Positions 37,226-45,147 of a stretch of DNA of 64,000 bases are shown in pieces. The notes beneath the pieces were generated by a model that was given only the letters and a program-made list of their open reading frames with translations, did no database searches and was not told where the DNA came from. Within the stretch, counting starts at the first letter, position 1. Each line of letters opens with the position of its first letter. Source of the DNA: Butyrivibrio sp. CAG:318 (GTDB taxonomy: Bacteria > Bacillota > Clostridia > Lachnospirales > Lachnospiraceae); contig FR889258.1 in the NCBI GenBank assembly GCA_000431815.1, positions 3,206 through 67,205 on the forward strand. Direction: 5' to 3'. Both the position numbers and the translations under genes were made by a program.

Positions 37226-38524
37226 TTATTTTACGTTGAATGCTTTGATTCCCGGATAAACTGCACTTGCTCCGAGTTCCTCTTCAATTCTTAAGAGCTG
37301 GTTGTACTTGGCAACTCTTTCTGAACGTGAAGGTGCTCCTGTCTTGATCTGGCATGTGTTAAGTGCAACTGCGAGGTCAGCTATTGTGGTATCTGCGGTC
37401 TCTCCCGAACGGTGTGAGCTGATTGCGGTATATCCTGCCTTATGTGCCATCTTGATAGCTTCAAGAGTTTCCGATACGGAACCGATCTGGTTAAGCTTGA
37501 TAAGAATTGCATTGCCTGCACCGAGTCCAATACCCTTTGAAAGTCTCTCTGTGTTGGTTACAAAAAGGTCATCGCCTACAAGCTGTACCTTATCGCCAAG
37601 TCTGGCTGTTAGCTTCTGCCATCCTTCCCAGTCTTCTTCATCAAGACCGTCTTCAATTGAAATGATAGGATATTTCTCACAAAGAGCAGCCCAATGCTCG
37701 ATAAGTTCTTCTGCCGTATATTCTGTTCCTGCCTTAGGAAGCTTGTAATATCCTTTGCCTTTCTCGCTCTTCCACTCTGATGAAGCGGCATCCATGGCGA
37801 TTCTGAAATCCCTGCCCGGCTCATAACCTGCTTTTTTAACGGCTTCAAGAATTGTCTCGATAGCTTCCTCATCGGATTTGAGTGCCGGTGCAAAACCACC
37901 CTCGTCTCCGACAGATGTTGCAAGTCCGCGCTCTTTAAGAATTGATGCAAGTGCGTGGAATACTTCCGAACACCATCTTAAACATTCTTTGAATGAAGGC
38001 GCTCCGACCGGCATAATCATGAATTCCTGTACATCAAGTCCGGATGATAATGCGTGGCATCCTCCGTTGATTATGTTCATCATAGGAACCGGAAGTCTGT
38101 TTCCCGATACTCCGCCAAGAAATCTGTAAAGCGGAATGTCAAGAGAAATGCTTGCCGCACGGCAGCATGCTATTGAAACTGCAAGGATTGCGTTTGCTCC
38201 GAGTTTAGATTTGTCCTTGGTTCCGTCCGCAGCTATCATTGCTGCATCTATTGCGTATATATCTGACGCATCCATTCCTACAAGTGCGTCATTAATTGCT
38301 GTATTAATATTGTCAACGGCTTTGGAAACTCCCTTTCCGAGGTATCTTGATTTGTCCCCATCTCTTAGCTCAAGTGCCTCAAATTCACCTGTTGATGCTC
38401 CTGACGGCGCTGTTCCGCGTCCGATTGTTCCGTCTGCGAGATATACCTCTGCTTCTACGGTAGGATTTCCTCTTGAATCAAGAATTTCCCTTCCGATAAC
38501 TTTTTCAATTTCCAAATAATTCAT
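37226..38524 (-). CDS. eno: Enolase
   Basis: Enolase converts 2-phosphoglycerate to phosphoenolpyruvate. The 432 residues carry IGREILDSRGNPTVEAEV at the N-terminus, GASTGEFEALELRDGD, the SIEDGLDEEDW metal site, VGDDLFVTN, and the signature ILIKLNQIGSVSETLE with the catalytic Lys. The start at 38524 follows AGGAG and matches the family; the open frame continues 17 codons upstream without cause. It is single, with its own strong promoter, a leader hairpin and a terminator. Confidence 0.98.
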   Translation of the reverse strand: MNYLEIEKVIGREILDSRGNPTVEAEVYLADGTIGRGTAPSGASTGEFEALELRDGDKSRYLGKGVSKAVDNINTAINDALVGMDASDIYAIDAAMIAADGTKDKSKLGANAILAVSIACCRAASISLDIPLYRFLGGVSGNRLPVPMMNIINGGCHALSSGLDVQEFMIMPVGAPSFKECLRWCSEVFHALASILKERGLATSVGDEGGFAPALKSDEEAIETILEAVKKAGYEPGRDFRIAMDAASSEWKSEKGKGYYKLPKAGTEYTAEELIEHWAALCEKYPIISIEDGLDEEDWEGWQKLTARLGDKVQLVGDDLFVTNTERLSKGIGLGAGNAILIKLNQIGSVSETLEAIKMAHKAGYTAISSHRSGETADTTIADLAVALNTCQIKTGAPSRSERVAKYNQLLRIEEELGASAVYPGIKAFNVK

Positions 38525-38564
38525 ATTCGCTGCTCCTTTCGATTCAATCAACAGTGAAACCCCC

Positions 38565-38589
38565 GCCAAAGGCAATCACGACCTTTGGC
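38565..38589 (-). other. Hairpin in the eno leader
   Basis: GCCAAAGG (38565-38572) and CCTTTGGC (38582-38589) form a perfect 8-bp stem with a 9-base loop between promoter and ribosome site. On the minus strand it is followed by GGGGGTTTC, not a U-run, so it is more likely an mRNA stability or regulatory element than a terminator. Confidence 0.6.
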
Positions 38590-38622
38590 TTATAAGGGAG
38601 TCCACATGATTTACACACACGA

Positions 38623-38648
38623 GTTAGTGTATTCTAACTATAGTTAGA
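38623..38648. promoter_or_regulatory. Palindromic operator inside the eno promoter
   Basis: TCTAACTATAGTTAGA (38633-38648) is a perfect 16-bp palindrome filling the promoter spacer. It overlaps a second inverted repeat, GTTAGTGTATTCTAAC (38623-38638), covering the -10. The regulator is unknown. Confidence 0.6.
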
Positions 38649-38654
38649 TGTCAA
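38626..38654 (-). promoter_or_regulatory. Promoter of eno
   Basis: Minus-strand consensus TTGACA (38649-38654), exactly 17-bp spacer, TACACT (38626-38631). The start would be near 38619, giving a leader of about 95 bases. Confidence 0.85.
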
Positions 38655-38736
38655 TAACTTAGAATGAGATATTTTATCATCTTGGTTTACAGCGATTATT
38701 ATGTTAGTACGTACTATTCCTTAAGCACCATTGGTT

Positions 38737-39522
38737 TCAATTAATCTGCTTTAAAGACTCTTTAGCATCTGACATTTTCTTTTTGGCATCCATTTCTGAT
38801 ATTTTTGCCTGATAAATGCTATCATATATGTTAGCTTTTTCATGTTCATTATATCCATAATAATCATAATCGGACGAAGTGCCTATAGTTAAATCATCCG
38901 ATGTTAGTATATTTAAGAAATCAGAATCTCTACTAATCACTTTATCCAAAGGAATTACTGCTTTTGAAAAAATTTTGATGAATCCTGAACTATCAGCCTT
39001 GTCAAACGATAATTTGCTTGCTTCAAGCATTTCGGAATGAGTGGCAACAGACAAGTTAAAGTCGTATCCACACTCTAAGCAAATCATTCTTGCGAACTCT
39101 CTTTGTGTTCTTCCATTTCCTTCCCTAAATGGATGCAGAGCATTCAAATCACCGTAATTATCAGCAAATACACGGATAAAATCCTCAAAATCGTCTTTTG
39201 AATTGTAACACTGAGAATAATATTTATTAAAAACCGATTCTGCATAACTTTGAATGCAAGATGTTGTACAAAATAAATTTCCCTTACCTATTTCCACAGT
39301 CCTTTCCTTGCCTGCCCAATCATATATATCCTGAAATATATATTTATGAATTGCCTTTAAGTGCTTAAAATCAAATTTTCCTTTTACAGGTTTATCCTGA
39401 AGTTCCTTTAACCGAATTGCGGTAAGTTCCTTTTCGGCCTCAAACAATTCATCTCTATCAGTTATATTAAGTTTATTCTTTAAGACCTCAGAATCAGGAT
39501 AACAATATTTACTATCTGACAT
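38737..39522 (-). CDS. Fic-domain toxin (AMPylator-like)
   Basis: Fic enzymes transfer AMP (or related groups) to target proteins. The 261 residues include the core HPFREGNGRTQR with catalytic His130, the upstream LKAIHKYIFQDIYDWAGKER helix and the flap region. It overlaps the antitoxin gene by 11 bp and is translated after it, the usual order for class I Fic systems of the VbhT/VbhA type. The last 60 residues, Tyr/Ala/Lys rich, extend beyond the Fic fold and are unexplained. Confidence 0.92.
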   Translation of the reverse strand: MSDSKYCYPDSEVLKNKLNITDRDELFEAEKELTAIRLKELQDKPVKGKFDFKHLKAIHKYIFQDIYDWAGKERTVEIGKGNLFCTTSCIQSYAESVFNKYYSQCYNSKDDFEDFIRVFADNYGDLNALHPFREGNGRTQREFARMICLECGYDFNLSVATHSEMLEASKLSFDKADSSGFIKIFSKAVIPLDKVISRDSDFLNILTSDDLTIGTSSDYDYYGYNEHEKANIYDSIYQAKISEMDAKKKMSDAKESLKQIN

Positions 39523-39715
39523 ATTTACGTATTACCTCCTGTCTGAGTTCTTCCGATGTCTTCTCTCCATTTGCAACCTTTACCAGTTCTTCAACAAAGG
39601 CTTTGCTTAAATGCATATTTTCAATTGCCATTGTTGCCGCAACATTTCTGATGTCTCTTGTCTTTTTTGTGTTCTCGATTGTCATAATAGTTTGTCCCCA
39701 CCTTTCATAATTCAT
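39512..39715 (-). CDS. VbhA-like Fic antitoxin
   Basis: This 67-residue helical protein contains TMAIEN (near residues 28-33), fitting the class I inhibitory motif [S/T]xxxE[G/N] whose Glu blocks ATP gamma-phosphate binding in the Fic active site. The C-terminal VANGEKTSEELRQEVIRKYV matches VbhA-type antitoxins. The start is either 39715 (AAGGA upstream) or the ATG at 39685 (AAAGGTGG, long spacing). It is translationally coupled to the toxin. Confidence 0.85.
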   Translation of the reverse strand: MNYERWGQTIMTIENTKKTRDIRNVAATMAIENMHLSKAFVEELVKVANGEKTSEELRQEVIRKYVR

Positions 39716-39841
39716 AACATATGTTCCTTACCCTCAAAACATTTAGGATTTCTAATAATTATTATATGCTATTTTGCTTTTATCGTCAATTTATCTGCAC
39801 ACTAAGCTGCATCAATTTATTCACAGAAATCACCCTATAAA

Positions 39842-39876
39842 TAGAAAGAGCCTGTTCCACATTTAGAACAGACTCC
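39842..39876 (-). terminator. Terminator after queF
   Basis: GAGCCTGTTC (39848-39857) and GAACAGACTC (39866-39875) pair over 10 bp with one G-U on the minus strand, followed by TTTCTATTT, just past the queF stop. Confidence 0.75.
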
Positions 39877-39884
39877 GTTTAGTT

Positions 39885-40367
39885 TTATCTGTTGTCAACC
39901 TTTTCCGGGTTCAGATCATGCATGGAAAGTCTCTCCCACGCTACCTTCTCCCACCGGGTTCCGGCCTTGCCGTAGTTGCAGTACGGGTCGATGGATATCC
40001 CGCCGCGCGGCAGAAATTTTCCGTGTACTTCTATATACTTCGGATCCATCTTGTAAATTAAATCCTTCATTATCACATTGACTACATCTTCATGAAAATC
40101 CCCGTGGTTTCTGAAGGAAAAAAGATATAATTTCAGTGATTTGCTCTCCACAAGCCTTTCGTCAGGCACATACGAGATTGTTATCGTGGCAAAATCCGGC
40201 TGTCCCGTTATCGGACAGAGGCTTGTAAATTCCGGACAGTTGAATTTGACAAAATAATCATTGTCCGGATGTTTGTTTCCGAATGTCTCAAGCAGCTCGC
40301 GGTCATACTCCGTCTTGTACTCCGTTCCCTGACTTCCGAGCTTGGTTAAATTTTCTTTTTCTCTCAT
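39885..40367 (-). CDS. queF: NADPH-dependent 7-cyano-7-deazaguanine reductase
   Basis: QueF reduces preQ0 to preQ1 in queuosine biosynthesis. The 160 residues show the catalytic Cys in EFTSLCPITGQPDFA, and the QueF motif ESKSLKLYLFSFRNHGDFHED with the conserved Asp and His. This is the short YkvM-type enzyme of Firmicutes. The start at 40367 is chosen because AGGA lies about 10 bases upstream; an ATG 3 codons earlier directly abuts it. It lies 5 bp after yhhQ in a two-gene operon. Confidence 0.96.
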   Translation of the reverse strand: MREKENLTKLGSQGTEYKTEYDRELLETFGNKHPDNDYFVKFNCPEFTSLCPITGQPDFATITISYVPDERLVESKSLKLYLFSFRNHGDFHEDVVNVIMKDLIYKMDPKYIEVHGKFLPRGGISIDPYCNYGKAGTRWEKVAWERLSMHDLNPEKVDNR

Positions 40368-40372
40368 AAATA

Positions 40373-41050
40373 TCATCCTTTAATAACATTGTATCTGACA
40401 TCATAGTCATATGTATCTATGCCCTCTTTGCGCTTTAAGAAACGCACGATGACATATGTGAGCGGCGTGCAGATTATCTCATAACATACCTTGAAAAGAT
40501 ACTGGAAAAGTATCATCTGCAATACAACTTTGGTATCCATGGTTCCGAGAAATGATATCGTGACAAAAATCACCGAATCAAAACCTTCTCCCACAAGTGT
40601 CGAGAGGATCGTGCGCACCCACAATTTCCGGCCGCCCGTTCTGACCTTAAGTTTGGAGAGGATCATTGAATTGGAAAATTCTCCGAACAGATATCCCGCA
40701 AAAGAAGCAAGCGCTACTCTCGGTGTCGTACCAAGCACTGTTGCAAACGCCTCCTGGTTCTGCCAGTATTCCGGATGCGGAAGTGCTATTGTCAGCATGT
40801 ATACCGCTACCGCGAAGAAGCTGCATCCGAATCCCAGCCAGATAATTATTCTGGCGCGTCTGAATCCGTAAACTTCTGTAAAAATATCCCCGAAAATATA
40901 TGTCACAGGGAATAATACCACTGCGGCCGGAAGTGTAATATTCGATGACACTGCCCACATCTTACCTGCTACCAGATTGGAAAGCAGAAGGCATGTAACA
41001 TAGATGATACCTATGCACATAAAAGTTTTTGTAACATTTTTGTTGTCCAT
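40373..41050 (-). CDS. yhhQ: Queuosine precursor transporter (VUT family, YhhQ)
   Basis: YhhQ-type proteins import queuosine precursors such as preQ0/preQ1. The 225 residues have six membrane helices with VTYIFGDIFTEVYGFRRAR, FGEFSNSMILSKLKV and the conserved GEGFDSVIF. The start at 41050 follows AAGGAGG by 6 bases. An in-frame extension of 21 codons reaches back through the leader terminator to 41113. Pairing with queF supports the substrate. Regulation is probably by the long leader upstream. Confidence 0.92.
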   Translation of the reverse strand: MDNKNVTKTFMCIGIIYVTCLLLSNLVAGKMWAVSSNITLPAAVVLFPVTYIFGDIFTEVYGFRRARIIIWLGFGCSFFAVAVYMLTIALPHPEYWQNQEAFATVLGTTPRVALASFAGYLFGEFSNSMILSKLKVRTGGRKLWVRTILSTLVGEGFDSVIFVTISFLGTMDTKVVLQMILFQYLFKVCYEIICTPLTYVIVRFLKRKEGIDTYDYDVRYNVIKG

Positions 41051-41209
41051 AAATTCCTCCTTGAAAATAAAAAAAGCTTTGCAAAACACAAAGCTATCAT
41101 TCAACATATTCATTTCTTCCGGGGATCTGGTTAGAATTATGTTAAAAAATAGTCCTGGTTTTACTTAACGACAGGATGGTACAATCGAACTGTCGGCATC
41201 AATAATGCG
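41051..41209 (-). promoter_or_regulatory. Attenuator leader of the yhhQ-queF operon
   Basis: From the consensus promoter to yhhQ is a leader of about 160 bases containing a GCAT/ATGC hairpin, a CGACAG/CTGTCG hairpin, several C/A-rich unpaired blocks and a terminator just before the ribosome site. A preQ1-type riboswitch would fit the genes, but I could not match the preQ1-I or preQ1-II consensus. A 12-codon frame (MPTVRLYHPVVK) also lies in it. Confidence 0.6.
41063..41095 (-). terminator. Leader terminator before yhhQ
   Basis: Minus-strand AGCTTTG-N7-CAAAGCT followed by TTTTTTTATTTT, ending only a few bases before AAGGAGG. The location makes it an attenuator. Confidence 0.85.
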
Positions 41210-41215
41210 TCCTTA

Positions 41216-41243
41216 ATTATAACATCAGCCGCACAAATGTCAA
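41216..41243 (-). promoter_or_regulatory. Consensus promoter of yhhQ-queF
   Basis: Minus-strand TTGACA (41238-41243), 16-bp spacer, TATAAT (41216-41221) preceded by TG (extended -10). All 12 core bases match the consensus. It sits within the hairpin that follows the lipoprotein gene. Confidence 0.9.
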
Positions 41244-41264
41244 TGATTTTGTGCGGCCGATGTT
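41221..41264 (-). other. Long hairpin at the lipoprotein stop codon
   Basis: AACATCAGCCGCACAAA (41221-41237) pairs with 41248-41264 over 17 positions with one G-U. The stem begins inside the lipoprotein stop codon and has no U-tract, so its role in termination is uncertain; its right arm carries the yhhQ promoter spacer. Confidence 0.65.
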
Positions 41265-42339
41265 ACATATATTTATTCCAGTTACTTTTTTCTCCCGCCC
41301 ACTCAATATATGCAAAAAAACCATTCTTGCACGGATAATGTTCTCCGTCATTTCTTAAGATTACATTGTCATTCATTTTCTGTATCAAAGCATCCTTCTC
41401 CTCATCGCTCAATGCCGCACAGACTGCGTCGGTGGCAAGCATAACCTCGTCAAACTCCATCGCCTTGGATGCATAATATCCATCATCTTTAAGCGGAACA
41501 TCGGTATGCATATAATGTTCGTACAATACCCGCGGGTAATCAGCCGTTTCCGACAGGTCCTTCGCTTCGGGAATTGTCTGTATAATCGTATCAAACATCG
41601 CATCGCCGGTATCATACAGCATAATGGTGTACGGCGACACCATATATTTAAACTGCGCATTCCTGTACAATGTAACAGTATCATCAGATACATCATATTC
41701 CATGCTCATAAATATCTCAAACTGTTCACACCTTTGAATGACATTATCGGCAATTTTCTTCGCCTCTCCCGTGTATTCTGAGTTTTTAAGCAGTTCATAC
41801 CATTTACTTTGTGTGCCACGGCAGGCAATACTGTTATAGAACTGACTCAGATAATATGTTCCCCACTTCTCGTTTTTTCTTTTGACCGACTTATATACTA
41901 TCGTGTCCAGAATCTCCCTTCTCTCACTGTCCGATAATCCGTCATATGCTGCATCCTGTGAGAGAAGCATCTCATCAAAGTCCATTCTTCTTAACATACG
42001 TTCCACGGCGTCCGAAACTTCATCCGTATATCCAACCGTTACACCGGACTGCGTGTTACCGAATGTGTCCATATAATGCTTGTACACCGCTTCGCCATAA
42101 TCACCCCTCGCAAGAAGCTCTGCTATTTCGGCGCATCCGCCGCTCCATCTTTCAAGCACCTCATCAGGCAGCTCATTCCATTCGATTCTCTGTCCGTCCT
42201 CCGCTGCATACTCTAGCCCCGCATTGTACAAGTCGCCCAGTGACTTTGTTTTGGTTTCCGTGCTCTGCGAGGAAGCAACGCAGCCCGTTGCCAGTAATGT
42301 TATCAGCAGAAAAACAGCCAATACGTTAAATTTTCTCAT
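41263..42339 (-). CDS. Lipoprotein with an internal duplication, unknown function
   Basis: The 358 residues begin with a lipoprotein signal (LLATGC, lipidated Cys20). The mature part holds two related segments: about 85-190 (YKHYMDT, DFDEMLLSQDA, LSDSERREILD) and about 270-355 (YEHYMHT, EFDEVMLATDA, LSDEEKDALIQ). Each ends in a Lys-Trp-rich piece. No known family recognised. It should sit on the outer membrane face. It is divergent from the MATE gene. Confidence 0.8.
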   Translation of the reverse strand: MRKFNVLAVFLLITLLATGCVASSQSTETKTKSLGDLYNAGLEYAAEDGQRIEWNELPDEVLERWSGGCAEIAELLARGDYGEAVYKHYMDTFGNTQSGVTVGYTDEVSDAVERMLRRMDFDEMLLSQDAAYDGLSDSERREILDTIVYKSVKRKNEKWGTYYLSQFYNSIACRGTQSKWYELLKNSEYTGEAKKIADNVIQRCEQFEIFMSMEYDVSDDTVTLYRNAQFKYMVSPYTIMLYDTGDAMFDTIIQTIPEAKDLSETADYPRVLYEHYMHTDVPLKDDGYYASKAMEFDEVMLATDAVCAALSDEEKDALIQKMNDNVILRNDGEHYPCKNGFFAYIEWAGEKSNWNKYM

Positions 42340-42446
42340 AAGTCCCTCCTTGTATATCTGATTATATTAAATCATACCGCACCTCCCGCGTCAACAACTG
42401 GCTGAAAACTTAACATTTTCGTAACAATTTCCCGCCGTCATCCGAC

Positions 42447-42475
42447 TTGACTAAAAACATTCCGCTATCTATAAT
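42447..42475 (+). promoter_or_regulatory. Promoter of the plus-strand MATE gene
   Basis: TTGACT (42447-42452), 17-bp spacer, TATAAT (42470-42475). This places the start near 42482 and supports translation from 42516, not from the in-frame TTG at 42447. Confidence 0.85.
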
Positions 42476-42515
42476 ACTTTTTAACAGACATTTATTTACA
42501 AGAAGGTTTTCCTAT

Positions 42516-43856
42516 ATGTATCGTGACTTAACCAAAGGGAAAATATCATCAACACTTATTCTGTTTGCCCTGCCAATGATTGGCGGCAACCTTTTACAGC
42601 AATTCTACAATATCGCCGACACGCTCATCGTCGGACGGGTAATCGGGCGCAACGCGCTCGCAGCGGTCGGCTCGGCATACACGCTCATGACATTTCTGAC
42701 ATCGGTTTTTCTGGGTCTTTCGATGGGCTCCGGCGCACTTTTTTCCATATATTACGGCCAGAATAGAAAAGACCGGCTCCGCCTTGCCATACTTCACTCG
42801 CTCGTGCTTATCATGGCTGTGACACTGTTGGTCAACATTCTGGTATTTGTATTTTTAGACCCGATACTCACATTTATGCGTGTTCCGGACAAGGTAAGAC
42901 CGAATATGAAAATATATCTTGAAATAATTTTTGCGGGACTTATCGCCACATCCTTATACAACTACTGCTCATGTATGTTACGCGCACTCGGCAACTCGTT
43001 GGCACCTCTTGTATTCCTCGGAATATCGTCAGTGGTCAATATCGGACTTGACCTGCTTTTTATCGCCGTATTCAGGATGGGTGTCAAAGGCGCTGCGGCC
43101 GCAACTGTAATTGCACAGTACATATCAGCTGTTGGTATATTATTATACACTATTATGAAATGCAGGGAGTTCCTTCCGGGACGGAACGACAGGCATTATA
43201 ATCCGGGAATTCTCAAAGAAATAACGAAAATGTCATCGCTCACCTGCGTCCAGCAGTCGGTCATGAATTTCGGCATACTCATGGTGCAGGGACTTGTAAA
43301 CAGCTTCGGGCCGGTAACGATGGCAGCTTTTGCCGCCGCAGTCAAGATTGACACGTTTGCGTACCTGCCGGTACAGGATTTCGGCAACGCATTTTCGACC
43401 TTTGTAGCGCAGAATTACGGTGCCGGACAGCATGAAAGGATCAGACGCGGAACCAAAGAAGCCTTCGGCCTTTCGATGGTATTCTGTATCGTTATTTCCG
43501 CGGTTGTATTTATTTTTGCAAGACAGCTTATGGGAATATTTGTGAAAGCGGATGAGATTGACGTAATCGTATCCGGCGTAAGGTATCTGAGAATAGAAGG
43601 AGCCTTCTATATAGGTATCGGCTAGCTTTTCCTGTTGTACGGATATTTCAGGGCTATCAAAAAAGCCGGCATGTCAGTCGTACTCACAGTCATATCGCTC
43701 GGCATGCGCGTCCTTCTCGCCTATGTTTTGGCATATTTTATAGGCGAGACAGGCATCTGGATGTCGATTCCGATTGGCTGGATACTTGCTGACATTACCG
43801 GCATTATATGCATCGGCGCCATCCGCCCTGACGGTAACGGAAATAAGATATCATAA
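42516..43856 (+). pseudogene. MATE efflux transporter gene with an in-frame amber stop
   Basis: The frame encodes a MATE cation/drug antiporter (NLLQQFYNIADTLIVGRVIG, then 10-11 helices). A TAG at 43623-43625 cuts it after about 369 residues (AFYIGIG-stop), yet the same frame continues at once with LFLLYGYFRAIKKAG and the normal final helix to 43856. A single base change explains this; no frameshift is needed. The truncated protein would lack the last one or two helices. The start at 42516 follows GAAGG. The 3' end overlaps the opposing MATE gene by 53 bp. Confidence 0.85.
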
Positions 43857-45147
43857 ATCCTATCGTCCAGCCAACTCCGCTGGCCCACATGATGACGTAG
43901 CCCTTCGTGATATCCGCCAGAATGTATACAAGTGCAACCCTGAAAACAAGATTGATAAGACTTTGCGCAAGGAACCATTTTTTGTCCCCGGCGCCCCTTA
44001 AGATTGCCGCCGTGACATTCATCATTCCCATCATAAAATACTGTAACGAGATAATGGACAGATATTCGGTTCCGACATGAATCGCAGCAGCTCCGTCATC
44101 CGCATCCATAAAAAGTCCTATAACACTCTCGGAGCCGAAATGCAGCCATATTCCGAGTGCGACACCGATTGCCGCCGCCATTATAAGTCCGGTCCTGTAT
44201 CCCTTCTTAACACGGTCGAACTTACCCGCTCCGATATTCTGGGCGGTGAATGTGGACACAGCATTACCGACATTTACCATCGGCACGATTACAAGGTTAT
44301 CGATTTTGATTGCCGCCGTATATCCGGCTAAGAAATCCGAACCGAAACGGTTGACAACCGACTGTATGAGCAGAAGGCCGATTGATACGATGGACTGCTG
44401 TATGACCGTAGGAATCGCCATGCTTACCATTTTCTTCAAAAGTCCCGGACTGAATCTGTCATAACGTTCACATTGCATTCCGCGAATCTTATGTATCAAT
44501 ACAATAAATGATATTATTGCCGAAACAGCCTGCGCTATAAGCGTCGCCCATGCCGCACCGGCTACGCCCCATTCAAATTTCCACACGAACAGAATATCAA
44601 GCCCGATGTTAAGCACCGAAGAGAAAATAAGGAACACAAGCGGTTTCGCCGAATCACCGAGTGCATTGAACACCGCGTTGAATGCGTTGTACATGAAAAG
44701 GAAAGCGAAACCGAGAAAATATATTTTAAGATATTTATCTGCTTCTTCGTATACATCCGACGGCGTGTGCATCCACTTAAGAATATTGCCGGAAAGCATG
44801 AATCCTATCGTGCTCAGTATAAGACTGAACGCAAATATGGCAATGAGTGCCGTGGAAATAGAACTCTTGACATCTTTCATACGGCCGGCGCCGAACAACT
44901 GCGATATGATAACCGAGCATCCTATACCGGTTCCTATCGCCACCATTACAAAAAGAGTGGTGATTGAGTTGGAAGCACCTACGGCCGCGAGCGCATCCGG
45001 GCCTAAGAATTTACCGACGATCACCGAGTCGGCAATATTATAAAACTGCTGGAACAGATTGCCGAGAATCATCGGAATGGCAAAAATTATCAGTTCTTTG
45101 GCTGGATTCCCGCTTATCATGCTTCCCTTTACGGATTTGTTATTCAT
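43804..45147 (-). CDS. MATE family efflux transporter
   Basis: The 447 residues are a complete MATE transporter of 12 helices (MILGNLFQQFYNIADSVIVG in the first, GNAVSTFTAQNIGAG in the second half), exporting cationic drugs or toxins by Na+ or H+ antiport. It is related to the plus-strand MATE gene with which it converges. Its start overlaps the EamA stop (ATGA) and has AAGGAGG inside the EamA 3' end, so the two are coupled. Confidence 0.93.
   Translation of the reverse strand: MNNKSVKGSMISGNPAKELIIFAIPMILGNLFQQFYNIADSVIVGKFLGPDALAAVGASNSITTLFVMVAIGTGIGCSVIISQLFGAGRMKDVKSSISTALIAIFAFSLILSTIGFMLSGNILKWMHTPSDVYEEADKYLKIYFLGFAFLFMYNAFNAVFNALGDSAKPLVFLIFSSVLNIGLDILFVWKFEWGVAGAAWATLIAQAVSAIISFIVLIHKIRGMQCERYDRFSPGLLKKMVSMAIPTVIQQSIVSIGLLLIQSVVNRFGSDFLAGYTAAIKIDNLVIVPMVNVGNAVSTFTAQNIGAGKFDRVKKGYRTGLIMAAAIGVALGIWLHFGSESVIGLFMDADDGAAAIHVGTEYLSIISLQYFMMGMMNVTAAILRGAGDKKWFLAQSLINLVFRVALVYILADITKGYVIMWASGVGWTIGFMISYFRYRQGGWRRCI

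Noticed and set aside
41051..41209. Classical preQ1-I riboswitch
   Set aside because: I looked for the short H-type pseudoknot with A-rich tail and did not find it; kept only as an unassigned leader.
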